A stretch of DNA of 64,000 nt from Massilia alkalitolerans DSM 17462 (GTDB taxonomy: Bacteria; Pseudomonadota; Gammaproteobacteria; Burkholderiales; Burkholderiaceae_D): NCBI RefSeq assembly GCF_000427785.1, contig NZ_ATYR01000001.1, positions 124,149-188,148 of the forward strand, read 5' to 3'. The notes beneath the pieces were generated by a model. It made no database searches and had not been told where the DNA came from. It saw only the letters and a list, made by a program, of their open reading frames with translations. Position 1 is the stretch's first letter. Every line of letters starts with the position of its first letter. A program made the translations under genes and the position numbers. Below are positions 37,022 to 46,320 of this stretch, piece after piece.

Positions 37022-37972
37022 TCAGGCAGCCGGGCGGCCAAAGAAGAAGCGCAGCATTTCTTCGCTGGCCTTGGGCCCCAGGGTATCAACATGACTGCCG
37101 CGCAGGTCGCCACCCGACCAGGCGTGGCCGGCGCCGTGCACGGTCCATTGCTCGGCCAGCACGCCGCCCCTGGCTTCGCGATGCACATGGCGGGTGAACG
37201 CACGCCCGCCGGCACGGCCGGTTTCGGCCACCATGGCGACGCCGGCATCCGCAGCCTGCCTGTGCAGCGCATGGTTGTCGAGCGACTGGCGTACCACACC
37301 GCTGCCGTTCGCTCGATGGACCGTGGCGTCGGCATCGCCATGGAAGACGATCACCGGCACGACGGCATGCGTCCGCGGCGGCGCGGGCGCGGACGGATCG
37401 GGACCATTGCGCATCGCCAGCATCGCGCTGGCGTCGCAGCTCGCGCTGCCGTGGGCCAGTCCGGAATGACAGCCGACCGCGCTGAACAGGTCGGGATACG
37501 TGCGTCCCAGGATGACCGCCATGGCGCCGCCCGCGGACAGGCCCGCGACCGCGACGCGTGCGGGATCCACCGCATGCTCGGTCATGATGCGCCGGGTCAG
37601 TCCCGCGAGCAGCGCCGGCTCGCCCGCGCCGCGCCGATGATGGGTAGGTTCGTACCAGTTCCAGCACCTGTTCCAGTGTGCGCTGCAAGGCTGCTCGGGG
37701 TACAGGACCATGCAGGCATGCTCCTCGGCCAGGGCGTTCATGCCGGTGCCGACGGCAAAATCGGCGGCGTCCTGGCCGCAACCGTGCAGCATGACGACCA
37801 GCGGCATCGGCTGGTCACGTTCGCCGTGGGGAATGAACAGGCGGTAGCGGAGCGCCTGCCCTCCTTCCTCGTGAAATCCGTACGTGAACCGGCTGCGGGT
37901 GGTGGGCTGGACGGGCATGCCGTTCCAGGGGAAGGCCAATGACGACCACGCGTCGAAAACGGTGTTGAACAT
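37022..37972 (-). CDS. PHB depolymerase family esterase (second)
   Basis: 316 residues. Family motifs: VVMLHGCGQDAADFAVGTGM, CMVLYPEQPCSAHWNRCWNWY, lipase box GLSAGGAMAVIL (Ser), the Asp region VIVFHGDADATVH, and His in GAGHAWSGGDLRG. No signal peptide, so probably intracellular or membrane-associated. The ATG at 37972 has AAGGAA upstream; the longer frame to 38035 adds a basic shadow. The phasin gene lies 116 bases upstream on the same strand, supporting a role at PHB granules. It shares the overall layout with the esterase at 3.5 kb but is not a near-identical copy. Confidence 0.88.
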   Translation of the reverse strand: MFNTVFDAWSSLAFPWNGMPVQPTTRSRFTYGFHEEGGQALRYRLFIPHGERDQPMPLVVMLHGCGQDAADFAVGTGMNALAEEHACMVLYPEQPCSAHWNRCWNWYEPTHHRRGAGEPALLAGLTRRIMTEHAVDPARVAVAGLSAGGAMAVILGRTYPDLFSAVGCHSGLAHGSASCDASAMLAMRNGPDPSAPAPPRTHAVVPVIVFHGDADATVHRANGSGVVRQSLDNHALHRQAADAGVAMVAETGRAGGRAFTRHVHREARGGVLAEQWTVHGAGHAWSGGDLRGSHVDTLGPKASEEMLRFFFGRPAA

Positions 37973-38088
37973 GTGCGGGTTCCTTGTTGATGTAATGGAT
38001 GGTCTCCCGAGACGGAAGCGGCGGCGAGACCGCATGGTCAGCGCCGCCGCGAGGGATGGCCCCGGAGGGCCAGGGTGAGTCGTGAAGA

Positions 38089-38715
38089 TCAGCGCGCCGG
38101 GGACGGGACCTTGTTCTCGGCCTGGCTGTTGCCGCCGCCTTGCACGTTGCGGGTGCCACTGGGCGGGCCGGCCTGGCCGCCAGGCTTCACGCCCGCGCCA
38201 TCGGCGCCGCTTTGCAGGTTGCCGAGGAACTGGGCGCCGATCCTGGCGCCGCGCTCGGCCTCCTGCTTGAAGGCATCGCGCGATGTCTTCATGGTTTCCT
38301 CCTGCTGGCGCAAGCTCTTGTCGGTTTCCTCGACCGAGACGCGCGTCACCTCGTCGGCCAGCGCACGGGCGGTACGGGAGGTTTCCTGGCCATGCTGCTC
38401 GGCCACCCGGGTCAGGTCGACCTGGGTGCTCGCGGCGAGCTGCGACAGCTGTTGCTGGTAGGAACGCAGCTTGTCGGTGGCGGGCTGGGCACGCGAGGCT
38501 GCCGCCGACAACGCGTCGGTGGGGCGCTCGGTGGCCAGCATGCGCTGGGCGGTGCTGGTGGTTTCCTCGAGCAGGCTCTGGCCCAGCTGCATGTTCAGCT
38601 GGAAGACCTGCTGCAAGGAGCGCGAGATGGTCTGCGACAGCTCGTTCAGGAACGCGGTCTGTGCCTCGATGTGGGAACGCACGGCGGGAGTGACGGATTG
38701 GGGGTATGGATACAT
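38089..38715 (-). CDS. Phasin family protein
   Basis: 208 residues, all predicted helical and amphipathic with no membrane segment. The N-terminal two thirds match phasins (QTAFLNELSQTISRSLQQVF, QLNMQLGQSLLEE); the C-terminus is a Gly/Pro/Gln-rich tail (GGQAGPPSGTRNVQGGGNSQ). Phasins coat PHB granules. The next gene downstream is a PHB-depolymerase-like esterase. The ATG at 38715 has GAAAGGTA before it. The leader contains a 7-bp hairpin (CGCGCCG/CGGCGCG, 38754-38771). No copy of the TGCACTGCAACA motif is seen here. Confidence 0.88.
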   Translation of the reverse strand: MYPYPQSVTPAVRSHIEAQTAFLNELSQTISRSLQQVFQLNMQLGQSLLEETTSTAQRMLATERPTDALSAAASRAQPATDKLRSYQQQLSQLAASTQVDLTRVAEQHGQETSRTARALADEVTRVSVEETDKSLRQQEETMKTSRDAFKQEAERGARIGAQFLGNLQSGADGAGVKPGGQAGPPSGTRNVQGGGNSQAENKVPSPAR

Positions 38716-38949
38716 GGAGTACCTTTCGGGGAATGGAATGATGTGGGCACGCGCGCGCCGAACGCGGCGCGTTGACATGTCTGGCGGGAATGGCAGCACG
38801 GCGGATGCCGTCTGGGAGAGGACGATCACCAAGGATCGCGTTTGACCTTCACACTATGCGCTCTTTTTCGCGCCTGTGCGGGCGCTTTGCCAATCTATTT
38901 TCGGGGAATAACAAGCGGCAAGAGATTGCCTGGAGAATGCGCCCTGGTT

Positions 38950-39567
38950 TCAGGCGACGTGGAACAGAACGGCGATGTAGTGGCAGGCACTGCCGGCGAG
39001 GACGAACAGATGCCAGATGCCGTGGCCATGGCGCAGCTTGTGGTCGGTGGCGTAGAACGCGATGCCGCCCGTATAGAGCAGCCCGCCGGCCGCCAGCCAG
39101 GCGAAGCCGGCACGGCCGAGCGCATCGACCAGGGGGCCAATGGCGAGCAGGGCAAGCCAGCCCATCACCAGATAGACCACGAGCGACAGGACACGTGCCC
39201 GGCTTGCATGGCAGAGCTCCTGGACGACCCCGAACAGGGCCAGCGCCCACACCACGCCGAACATCGTCCAGCCCAGGGTTCCGCGCAGCGTGACGAGCGT
39301 GAACGGCGTATACGTGCCTGCGATCAGGAGATAGATGGCGCAATGGTCCATCTTGCGCAGCACGTCCTTGGCGGCGCCGCGCACGCTGTGGTAAAGGGTG
39401 GACGTCAGGTACAGGACCAGCAGCGTGAGCGCGTAGATGCTGCAGGCGACGATCTTCCATGGGTCACCGCCGAGCGCAGTCACGGCGACCAGGAGCACGC
39501 CGCTGAGGGCTGCGAGAACCGTTCCCACCGCATGGGAGATGCTGTTGAAGCGTTCACCGTGATCCAT
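38950..39567 (-). CDS. trhA: Hemolysin III family (PAQR/TrhA) membrane protein
   Basis: 205 residues with seven membrane helices. Signatures: ERFNSISHAVGTVLAALSGV, STLYHSVRGAAKDVLRKMDH (first zinc-type His), IYLLIAGTYTPFTLVTLRG, and the C-terminal HGIWHLFVLAGSACHYIAVL with two His. These match the PAQR superfamily, whose bacterial members maintain membrane lipid homeostasis; hemolytic activity is only a historical name. The ATG at 39567 lies eight bases after the preceding small gene, so the two are probably co-transcribed. Confidence 0.92.
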   Translation of the reverse strand: MDHGERFNSISHAVGTVLAALSGVLLVAVTALGGDPWKIVACSIYALTLLVLYLTSTLYHSVRGAAKDVLRKMDHCAIYLLIAGTYTPFTLVTLRGTLGWTMFGVVWALALFGVVQELCHASRARVLSLVVYLVMGWLALLAIGPLVDALGRAGFAWLAAGGLLYTGGIAFYATDHKLRHGHGIWHLFVLAGSACHYIAVLFHVA

Positions 39568-39575
39568 ATGGCCCG

Positions 39576-39902
39576 TCAGCGGCTGGCATGTCGCTGGTAA
39601 TCGGCCATGGCGGATTCGATCAGCATCCTGGCAGACTGCGATCTCCAGTGCCGGGAAACGTACAATTCGCCCTCCTCCAGCTGGCTGGATACTTGCACAG
39701 CGTCGTCCCCATCGAGCAAGGCAGCGCCGGTATCACCGGGTGGCGCCGGATCCAGTTGCTCCCACCTTGTCCGGAGGCGGTCGAGGACGGCGCAGATCTC
39801 GTCCCGCTTGACGCCGTGCTGGGCCAGATAGGGAACGATCTCCTGCGCAATCGCCCCCCACTGGACAAATACCTTGGCTGGGAACTCCAGGACTGTATGC
39901 AT
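39576..39902 (-). CDS. Small hypothetical protein
   Basis: 108 residues, soluble, acidic (MHTVLEFPAKVFVQWGAIAQ...). CGGAGCAAGC precedes the ATG. No named domain is recognised. It ends eight bases before trhA, so it may work with it. The 230 bases upstream hold the 3' hairpin of the next gene and no clear ORF. Confidence 0.6.
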   Translation of the reverse strand: MHTVLEFPAKVFVQWGAIAQEIVPYLAQHGVKRDEICAVLDRLRTRWEQLDPAPPGDTGAALLDGDDAVQVSSQLEEGELYVSRHWRSQSARMLIESAMADYQRHASR

Positions 39903-40108
39903 CGCTTGCTCCGTGTAGTCGAAGTGGGCTGGGAATCGCGCGCGATCCGTGGGAATGACGCAGCAGGCCGGGATCGTCGCAGAAACGGGTCCGGCTTATT
40001 CCAGTGCGGATTGACGGCGGCGACAGGACGAAACCAGGACACTATGCGCCCCACCGCCCCCGTACGGGAGAAAAAAGTGTAAGTATTCGTTCGATGTGAA
40101 CATCGCGT

Positions 40109-40128
40109 GTGCCCGTACAAATGGGCAC
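40109..40128 (-). terminator. Hairpin after the REC-PAS-GGDEF-EAL gene
   Basis: GTGCCC, eight-base loop, GGGCAC, five bases after the minus-strand stop. A second palindrome (CGATGT-GA-ACATCG, 40092-40105) follows. There is no T run, so termination is uncertain. Confidence 0.4.
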
Positions 40129-40132
40129 GGCC

Positions 40133-42214
40133 TCATGCATCGCTACGCAGCATTGCCCCCATCCGGTCGGCATCGACAGGCCGGCTGAAAAAATAGCCCT
40201 GTCCTTCGCCACAGCCATGCAGCTTGAGGAAATCGAGTTGCACCGCGTTCTCGATGCCTTCCGCGATGACGCGCTGGCGCAGGCTCTTCCCCATGCCGAT
40301 CACGGCGCTCACGATGGCGCCGTTGCCCTCCGGGTTGCCGTCGATCGCCCGCACGAAGGACTGGTCGATCTTGAGCACGTCGATCGGGAATTCGTTCAGG
40401 TAGCTCAGGCTGGAGTAGCCGGTGCCGAAGTCATCGACGGCAATCTGCACGCCCATCGCCTTGAACTTCGCAAGCAGGCGAGCACTGGCCGCGACATCGC
40501 GCATCAGCACGCTCTCGGTCAGTTCCAGTTGCAGCCAGGCCGGGTCGACGCCGGTTGCCTCGAAGATGGCAAGCGCGTGGTCGAAAAAGTCGCGGTGACG
40601 AAACTCCATGGCGGACACATTGACCGCGATCGATACCGGCGCCACTCCGCTGTCGCGCCAGCGCACCGCCTGCGCGCAGGCTTCGCGCAAGACCCACCGC
40701 CCGAGGGGAACCACCAGGCCGCACTCCTCGGCAATGTGAATGAAACGCTCCGGCAGGACCATTCCCCATTCGGGGTGTTCCCAGCGCAGCAGGGCCTCGA
40801 CACCGGTGATCGTCCGGTTTTCCAGGTCCAGCTTGGGCTGGTAATACAGTGCGAATTCGGCGCGTTCGAGCGCCCGGCGCAGGTTGCTTTCGACGAGCTG
40901 GCGCTCGACGGCGCGCGCATTCATGTCGTGGCGAAAGAACTGGTAACCGTTACGGCCGCGCTCCTTGGCGTGGTACATCGCGGTATCGGCATTCTTGATC
41001 AGGGCGGCGGCATCCAGGCCGTCGAACGGAAAGACGCTGATGCCGATGCTCGTGGAGGTATGCAGTTGATGTCCATCGACCGCGAAAGGGCTCGACATCG
41101 CGACCAGGATCTTCTCGGCCGCCAGCGCCGCATCCTGCGGGCGCCGCTCGGCCGCCAGCAGGACCACGAACTCGTCGCCGCCGTGCCGGCTGACCGTATC
41201 GGACGTGCGCACGCACTGGAGCAGGCGCGCGGCGACGGCTTGCAGCAAGTGGTCGCCGACGCCGTGGCCGAGGGAGTCGTTGATGTGCTTGAACTTGTCG
41301 AGGTCGAGGAAAAGCAGTGCCGGGCAGGTATTGCTGCGCCTGGCCAATGCGATGGCCTGGGTGATGCGGTCGTTCAGGAGGACACGGTTGGGCAGGCTGG
41401 TCAGGAAATCGTGCTGGGCGAGGTGCTTCATCTTCGTGCTCAGTGCGACAGCCGCAGAAATGTCTCTGAAGATCATGACAGCACCCACAAGCTGTCCATT
41501 CCAATCGAAGATGGGCGCGGCCGAATCCTCGATCCTCCTGCGCTTGCCATGTCGATCCACGAGGACGACTTCCCCGCTCAAGCCCTCGGGCCGGCCGGCC
41601 CGCAGGACGGCCTCCACCGGATTGACGACCGTAGCATCCGCATCGCCTTCGACCATGACGAGGACTTCCGCGATGGGCCGCCCCCTGGCTTCATCGCGTT
41701 TCCACCCGGTCATCAGTTCGGCCGCGATGTTCAGGTAGTCGACCCGCCCATGCATGTCGACCGAGACGACGGCGTCGCCGATCGAGTTCAGCGTAATCTG
41801 CGCGCGTGCCTGGACAGCGTCCAGCTTCTGCTCGACCCGCATGCGCTCGATAATATTGCGCAGGGATTGCGGCACCAGGTTATTGTCAAAGTAGCCCTTC
41901 GACAACCAGCCCTGCGCGCCGCGCTGGACCGCCTCCCTGGCCTGCTGCTCTTGGGCGAGCGCACACAGCGCCATGATCGGCGTATGACGCGCCGCCGCGA
42001 AGACCTGGTCGAAACTTGCCAGGCCGCTGCTGTCCGGCAGGCACATGTCCAGCAGGATCGCATCGATCCCGCCCTGCGCAATGCGGTGCAGGCCGTCTGC
42101 CAGGGTCGCGGCGTCTTCCACGACGAAGGGGCCGTCGGATGCATTGCCCAGGGCGTGGCGCAAGCTCCCGACGTCGCCGGGGTCGGGGGAAATGATCAGG
42201 ATGCGGTTTTCCAT
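40133..42214 (-). CDS. Receiver-PAS-GGDEF-EAL c-di-GMP response regulator
   Basis: 693 residues. A receiver domain (residues 1-~125) has the phospho-acceptor Asp in AILLDMCLPDSSG and the Lys in LSKGYF. Then a PAS/PAC (~135-255), a perfect GGDEF (SRHGGDEFVVLL; DLDKFKHINDSLGH) and an intact EAL (VEALLRWEHPEWG, DDFGTGYSSLSYL, AEGIEN). No membrane segment. It should be controlled by phosphorelay from a kinase not in this window and both make and degrade c-di-GMP. The ATG at 42214 is chosen because the receiver domain starts there; the frame stays open to 42454 without domain content. Confidence 0.93.
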   Translation of the reverse strand: MENRILIISPDPGDVGSLRHALGNASDGPFVVEDAATLADGLHRIAQGGIDAILLDMCLPDSSGLASFDQVFAAARHTPIMALCALAQEQQAREAVQRGAQGWLSKGYFDNNLVPQSLRNIIERMRVEQKLDAVQARAQITLNSIGDAVVSVDMHGRVDYLNIAAELMTGWKRDEARGRPIAEVLVMVEGDADATVVNPVEAVLRAGRPEGLSGEVVLVDRHGKRRRIEDSAAPIFDWNGQLVGAVMIFRDISAAVALSTKMKHLAQHDFLTSLPNRVLLNDRITQAIALARRSNTCPALLFLDLDKFKHINDSLGHGVGDHLLQAVAARLLQCVRTSDTVSRHGGDEFVVLLAAERRPQDAALAAEKILVAMSSPFAVDGHQLHTSTSIGISVFPFDGLDAAALIKNADTAMYHAKERGRNGYQFFRHDMNARAVERQLVESNLRRALERAEFALYYQPKLDLENRTITGVEALLRWEHPEWGMVLPERFIHIAEECGLVVPLGRWVLREACAQAVRWRDSGVAPVSIAVNVSAMEFRHRDFFDHALAIFEATGVDPAWLQLELTESVLMRDVAASARLLAKFKAMGVQIAVDDFGTGYSSLSYLNEFPIDVLKIDQSFVRAIDGNPEGNGAIVSAVIGMGKSLRQRVIAEGIENAVQLDFLKLHGCGEGQGYFFSRPVDADRMGAMLRSDA

Positions 42215-42586
42215 ACTGCCTGGGTGAATACCTTCCAGATCCGCGCCGGCCCAAGCCGTCAATACAATGCATGCTAGCACGGCGCACGAGCGCCGTCGCG
42301 CGAATCGCTTGCTTCGCGCCCCGGGCATGCGCGGATCTCCCGCACGTGCCTCCGGATGGGAGTACACTGTGACATCGCCGCCGCAGCTTTGTGGCGGCCC
42401 TGCCCTTCCGGTCGCCGACCATTCGCTGCAAGTCGCGAGCACTGCCGCAGGCAACCCACATCAGCCCGCACGCTGCGGGCCGTACCACGCACCGCGATTC
42501 CACCGGCATCGTCCATGCGCGCATCCCGGGCATTCCCGCACCGCCGGCAAGCATGCTTTTTTCATTCATGGCAGCAGGAGGGCATC
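42215..42586. promoter_or_regulatory. 372-bp divergent intergenic region
   Basis: No convincing gene. It lies between the minus-strand REC-PAS-GGDEF-EAL gene and the plus-strand repeat protein. Visible structure: GCCCGC-ACGCT-GCGGGC hairpin (42464-42480), and AAGCATGCTT followed by T (42549-42562), a short stem plus six T that ends 25 bases before the next ATG. The several ORFs that cross it are basic, low-complexity shadows. Confidence 0.45.
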
Positions 42587-43624
42587 ATGCGACACAAGCT
42601 CAAGGCGGTCTTCGACGACCGCGGCAAGGCCCAGCAGGCGCTGGACGTCCTGCTCGCCTCCGGATACGCGCGCGCCGATACCGGCCTGGCAAGCATCGCC
42701 GGCGCGCGTTCCGCGACCGCGGGCGACGCACCTCCCCCGAAGTGGCGCGAGCGCCCCGGCGCCTCGAGCGCGCGCCTGCTCTCCCGCTTGCTCGGCCAGG
42801 CAGGCAGCCGCCCGGCGGCGGCGGCTGCGATGGGCAAGGTGGACAGCCATGTCCTTACCCTGTGGACCGATTCGACGCACGATGCCAGGCGTGCCGCCGT
42901 CCTGATTGCCGGTTTCATGCGCACTGGCGGCGAGGAGGTCGGCACGCGCCCATTCGGTGGGCGAACGGACATCGACCAAGCGGCGCGTGCGGCCTACCGT
43001 TTCGGCCATGACCTGCACGAGAGCCCGCGCTACCGCAACCGTTCATGGCATGAGGCGGATGCAGACCTGAAGGTGTTGTGGGAAGCGAGCGATCCGGAGC
43101 GACCCCGATGGGACCTGGCCGCGCCGGCGGTCCGCCTGGGCTGGGACAGCACGCATCCCGAGATCGACGACGACAGCTATCGCCGGAACCACTGGAGGAC
43201 GCGTTACGCCAGCGGCGCGCTGGACGCCGGCGCATCGCGCGGCCCCGGTTCGGACCAAGCGGCGCCCGCGCCTGGAAGCGCGCCGGGAAGCAGGCATCCG
43301 GGCCAGCCCACGGCCTGGGAAAACTTCATGGACGCCGTCAAGCACGGCTGGAGCAGTATCCGGGTCGGCGATGACATGGACGAGGACGACTATCGTGTTC
43401 ATCACGCCCGCACCTATCCCGGCACGCATTACGAGGATCTCGCCCCGGTCTACCGCTACGGCCATCACGTGCGCCGCAGGAGCATGTTCGCGGGCCGTGG
43501 CTGGGATGAGGTGGAAAGCCAGTTGCGGACCGAATGGGAGCGCGGACATCGGGAGGGCAAGCCATCGACCTGGGACGAGATCCGGGCGGCCCTGCACCAC
43601 GGCTGGGACCGGACAAAGACCTGA
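42587..43624 (+). CDS. Repeat-containing stress-type protein
   Basis: 345 residues, soluble. The N-terminus (MRHKLKAVFDDRGKAQQALD) resembles the YflT/general stress 17M domain, a short alpha/beta unit. The rest contains two related ~75-residue units with W/Y/R-rich motifs: AYRFGHDLHESPRYRNRSWHEADADLKVLW (read in parts near 150-180) and YRYGHHVRRRSMFAGRGWDE (near 295), each followed by an acidic W-ending helix. An Ala/Gly/Pro linker separates them. The exact family name is uncertain. CAGGAGGG is a strong ribosome site. A stress role is inferred from the N-terminal domain. Confidence 0.7.
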   Translation: MRHKLKAVFDDRGKAQQALDVLLASGYARADTGLASIAGARSATAGDAPPPKWRERPGASSARLLSRLLGQAGSRPAAAAAMGKVDSHVLTLWTDSTHDARRAAVLIAGFMRTGGEEVGTRPFGGRTDIDQAARAAYRFGHDLHESPRYRNRSWHEADADLKVLWEASDPERPRWDLAAPAVRLGWDSTHPEIDDDSYRRNHWRTRYASGALDAGASRGPGSDQAAPAPGSAPGSRHPGQPTAWENFMDAVKHGWSSIRVGDDMDEDDYRVHHARTYPGTHYEDLAPVYRYGHHVRRRSMFAGRGWDEVESQLRTEWERGHREGKPSTWDEIRAALHHGWDRTKT

Positions 43625-43739
43625 TCGGCCGGCACCTGCCGGCTTCCTGTCCTTGCGCGACTGCCTGGCCGGGGTGCCGCGCCGTACGCAGCGGGCGGAT
43701 TTCGTATACAGTCCGCCCTCGGCACAAAAGAGAGGAACA

Positions 43740-43928
43740 ATGGAACTGACGAACGAGGTGACACTCGACGGCGACGTGTATTGCTTCGAGGACGCTGAAC
43801 GGGTGACCGAAGCGCGCGCATGGATCGATGCGAACGGCAAGGACAGCACGCGCTTCCGAAACGCCTTTCCCGACGCGCGTCCGGTAAGCACGCATCCATA
43901 CGGCTCGGGCGGCCAGCGCCGTCATTAG
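43740..43928 (+). CDS. Small hypothetical protein
   Basis: 62 residues (MELTNEVTLDGDVYCFEDAE...), acidic then basic, no signal. GAGAGGAACA precedes the ATG, a good ribosome site, and base use fits its neighbours. It follows the repeat-containing stress protein by 115 bases on the same strand. Family not recognised. Confidence 0.55.
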   Translation: MELTNEVTLDGDVYCFEDAERVTEARAWIDANGKDSTRFRNAFPDARPVSTHPYGSGGQRRH

Positions 43929-43949
43929 CACGACAGGACGCCCGCGGGC

Positions 43950-44801
43950 CTAGCGCCGCAACTCCGACATGATGTTCTCGGCCATGAAGTCGCAGGGCGG
44001 GCGCCGCGACTTGCTGCTGCGCGCGAGGATGACTTCCAGCGCATCGGGTTCCGGCAGGCCCTGCGCCTGGCCGAGCTGGCTCAGGTGCGCCGGCACCGCG
44101 CAGCGCGCCAGCGGCGCGATGGCCAGGCCCGCTTCGACCATGCTGAGCAGCCCCATCAGGCTCGGGCTTTCATACGAGGTCCGGTAAGGAATCCGTGCCC
44201 GTTCCAGGCTGCGGATCGCGTTCTCGCGCGCCACGCTGCCGGGCAGGAAAACGGCGATCGGCAGCGGCCGCTCGCGCCAGATCTCGTGCACGCTGGGCGA
44301 GGCGGCCCAGACCATCGGTTCGAAGCGCACGAACTCACCCGACAAGCCCTTGACGCGCGTGGCGCACACCAGGTCGACCGTGCCGTCCTTCACCATGGGC
44401 GCAAGCGCCACGCTCGGCAGGCCGACCACCTGGATCTCCACCTTTGGATAGGTGGCGGAAAACTTCTTGAGGATAGGCGGCAGCAGGGACGAGGCATAGT
44501 CGTCGGGCACGCCGAGCACGACCCGGCCGGTGACGTCGGGCCGGACCACCGCGGCCCAGGCTTCGTCGCGCAGGGCCAGCATGCGCCGCGCGTAGCTGAG
44601 CAGGACCTCGCCGTCCTGCGTCGGCGTGACGCTGCGCGGCCTGCGTACGAACAGGGGCTTGCCGAGCGCGGTCTCGAGCGTCTTGATTTGCATGCTGACC
44701 GCCGATTGCGAGCGGTGGACGACTTCCGCCGCGCGGCTGATGTTGCCGGTATCGGCCACCGCCACGATCATGGCCAGGACGTCCAGGTCGAGTGCTTTCA
44801 C
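43950..44801 (-). CDS. LysR family transcriptional regulator
   Basis: 283 residues. Winged helix-turn-helix ISRAAEVVHRSQSAVSMQIK with effector domain (VTGRVVLGVPDDYASSLLPP). Start GTG at 44801 (GTGAAAGCACTCG); there is no clear ribosome site. It is divergent from the alpha/beta hydrolase at 44890 across 88 AT-rich bases, the usual layout of a LysR regulator and its target. Confidence 0.88.
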   Translation of the reverse strand: MKALDLDVLAMIVAVADTGNISRAAEVVHRSQSAVSMQIKTLETALGKPLFVRRPRSVTPTQDGEVLLSYARRMLALRDEAWAAVVRPDVTGRVVLGVPDDYASSLLPPILKKFSATYPKVEIQVVGLPSVALAPMVKDGTVDLVCATRVKGLSGEFVRFEPMVWAASPSVHEIWRERPLPIAVFLPGSVARENAIRSLERARIPYRTSYESPSLMGLLSMVEAGLAIAPLARCAVPAHLSQLGQAQGLPEPDALEVILARSSKSRRPPCDFMAENIMSELRR

Positions 44802-44889
44802 ATGTATCAGAAAAACAGATAGATGCCTTCAATATTATGCGATTTTCTTAAGTGACGCCATCGTGCATAGTGTTGGAAAGGAGCCAGAC

Positions 44890-45741
44890 ATGAACGCAGC
44901 CACCGATCCACGCATCTTTGCAGTCCCCGAGCTTTGCTTTGCCACCGTCGCGTCAGGCGTACGCATCCCCTACGTGGCATCCGGGTCCGGCGAAGCGCTG
45001 CTCTTCGTGCATGGTTCGCTGTGCGACTACCGCTACTGGAACAGCCAGACGGACGCCTTGTCGCAGCACTTTTCCTGCTTCTCGGTCAGCCTCAGCCACT
45101 ATTGGCCTGTCGACGAGGCCGGCGCCCAGGGCGCTTTCAGCTGGCAGCTGCATGTCGCGGAACTGGCGGAGTTCATTCGGGCGATGAACCTCGGCCCGGT
45201 CCATCTGGTGGGCCACTCGCGCGGCGCATGCGTCGCCTTCAACCTGGCGCGTGCCTATCCGGAACTCGTGAAAACGCTGACCCTGGCGGATCCCGCCGGC
45301 CCGCTGGAGACCGGCGCGGCGCCACTGCCGCCATCGGCCGAGGCTGTCCGCACGCGCGTTGCCGAGCTGATCGAGGCTGGAGAGCTCGACGCGGGCCTGG
45401 AGCTGTTCGTCGACTCGGTCAGCATGCCCGGCATCTGGCGCAAGAGCCCGGCGTCGTTCCGCACCATGGCGATCGCGAATGCGGCAACGCTGCCGAAGCA
45501 GTTCCGCGATCCCTTGCCGGCCTATACCCGCGCCGGCGCGGCCGAGCTGCGCTGCAGGACCCTGCTCCTCGCGGGAGAGCGCAGCCCACGCATGTACCGC
45601 GATAACGTCGACCATCTGGCAGGCTGGATGGCACACGTGGACAAGCGCAGCATGGCGGGCGCGTCGCACGGGATGAACGTGACGCACGCGGCGGCGTTCA
45701 ACCGCCTGCTCCATGCATTCCTGGGGAAACAGGCGGCATAG
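44890..45741 (+). CDS. Alpha/beta hydrolase, probable LysR target
   Basis: 283 residues without signal peptide. Motifs: EALLFVHGSLCDYRYW (oxyanion), VGHSRGACVAFNLA (nucleophile Ser), and C-terminal GASHGMNVTH (His). Acts in the cytoplasm on an unknown ester or C-C bond. AAAGGAGCCAGAC gives a strong ribosome site for the ATG at 44890. It is probably regulated by the divergent LysR protein. Confidence 0.87.
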   Translation: MNAATDPRIFAVPELCFATVASGVRIPYVASGSGEALLFVHGSLCDYRYWNSQTDALSQHFSCFSVSLSHYWPVDEAGAQGAFSWQLHVAELAEFIRAMNLGPVHLVGHSRGACVAFNLARAYPELVKTLTLADPAGPLETGAAPLPPSAEAVRTRVAELIEAGELDAGLELFVDSVSMPGIWRKSPASFRTMAIANAATLPKQFRDPLPAYTRAGAAELRCRTLLLAGERSPRMYRDNVDHLAGWMAHVDKRSMAGASHGMNVTHAAAFNRLLHAFLGKQAA

Positions 45742-45791
45742 GCCGTGTCTGCGGCGCCGGTGACGGGCTTCGCGGGCAGCCCGACCGGCCA

Positions 45792-46277
45792 TCAGTCCTC
45801 ACCGTGCAGATGGGTTCTGATTGCCGGCCCCAGCAAGCGTTCCAGATCGATCAGGTGGACCTCGTCCCCATCGCACCCTACGGATCCGACGAGATAAGGA
45901 CAACGTTCGACCAGCGCCTGGTCCGGGATGCGAATCGCGGCGTAGTCGACATTGACCGGTTCGCGGATACGGTCGACCAGCAGGGCGAACCTGCAGTGCT
46001 GGACGTTCGCGACCACCAGGCGGCTCCCCGTCATCGGCTTTTCCTTGCCCGAAGAAGAACGGAAGTCGACAAGCGGAATAATCTGTCCTTCGTAAGACAT
46101 GACGAGTCCCTTGCCAAGGCGCACTGGAGCGTGGATCGGCGCCAGATCCAGCAGCTCGCAAAGACTGACTGCATCGAACGCCAGTTCGGTGCCCAGCGCC
46201 TCGACCCGTTGCAAGCGGATCTGCGCAAACATGTCGGAAAACCTCATGTACGGATCGGTGTCGTCAAATGAATGCAT
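45792..46277 (-). CDS. CheW-domain protein
   Basis: 161 residues, a single CheW-like domain (ELAFDAVSLCELLDLAPIHA, GLVMSYEGQIIPLVDFR, RFALLVDRIREPVNVD, YLVGSVGCDGDEVHLIDLER). CheW couples chemoreceptors to CheA. No other chemotaxis kinase gene is near; it stands at the end of the NO cluster, 43 bases after the membrane protein gene. An in-frame ATG at 46247 is an alternative start. A role in energy or NO taxis is only inference. Confidence 0.85.
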   Translation of the reverse strand: MHSFDDTDPYMRFSDMFAQIRLQRVEALGTELAFDAVSLCELLDLAPIHAPVRLGKGLVMSYEGQIIPLVDFRSSSGKEKPMTGSRLVVANVQHCRFALLVDRIREPVNVDYAAIRIPDQALVERCPYLVGSVGCDGDEVHLIDLERLLGPAIRTHLHGED

Positions 46278-46320
46278 GCGTGAATTGAAAAGGGGTAGGA
46301 ACAGGGTCGATGCGCGCAGC

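Noticed and set aside
37972..38035. Longer start for the second PHB-depolymerase-like esterase
   Set aside because: Adds a basic Arg/Ser stretch without homology; the ATG at 37972 has a ribosome site.
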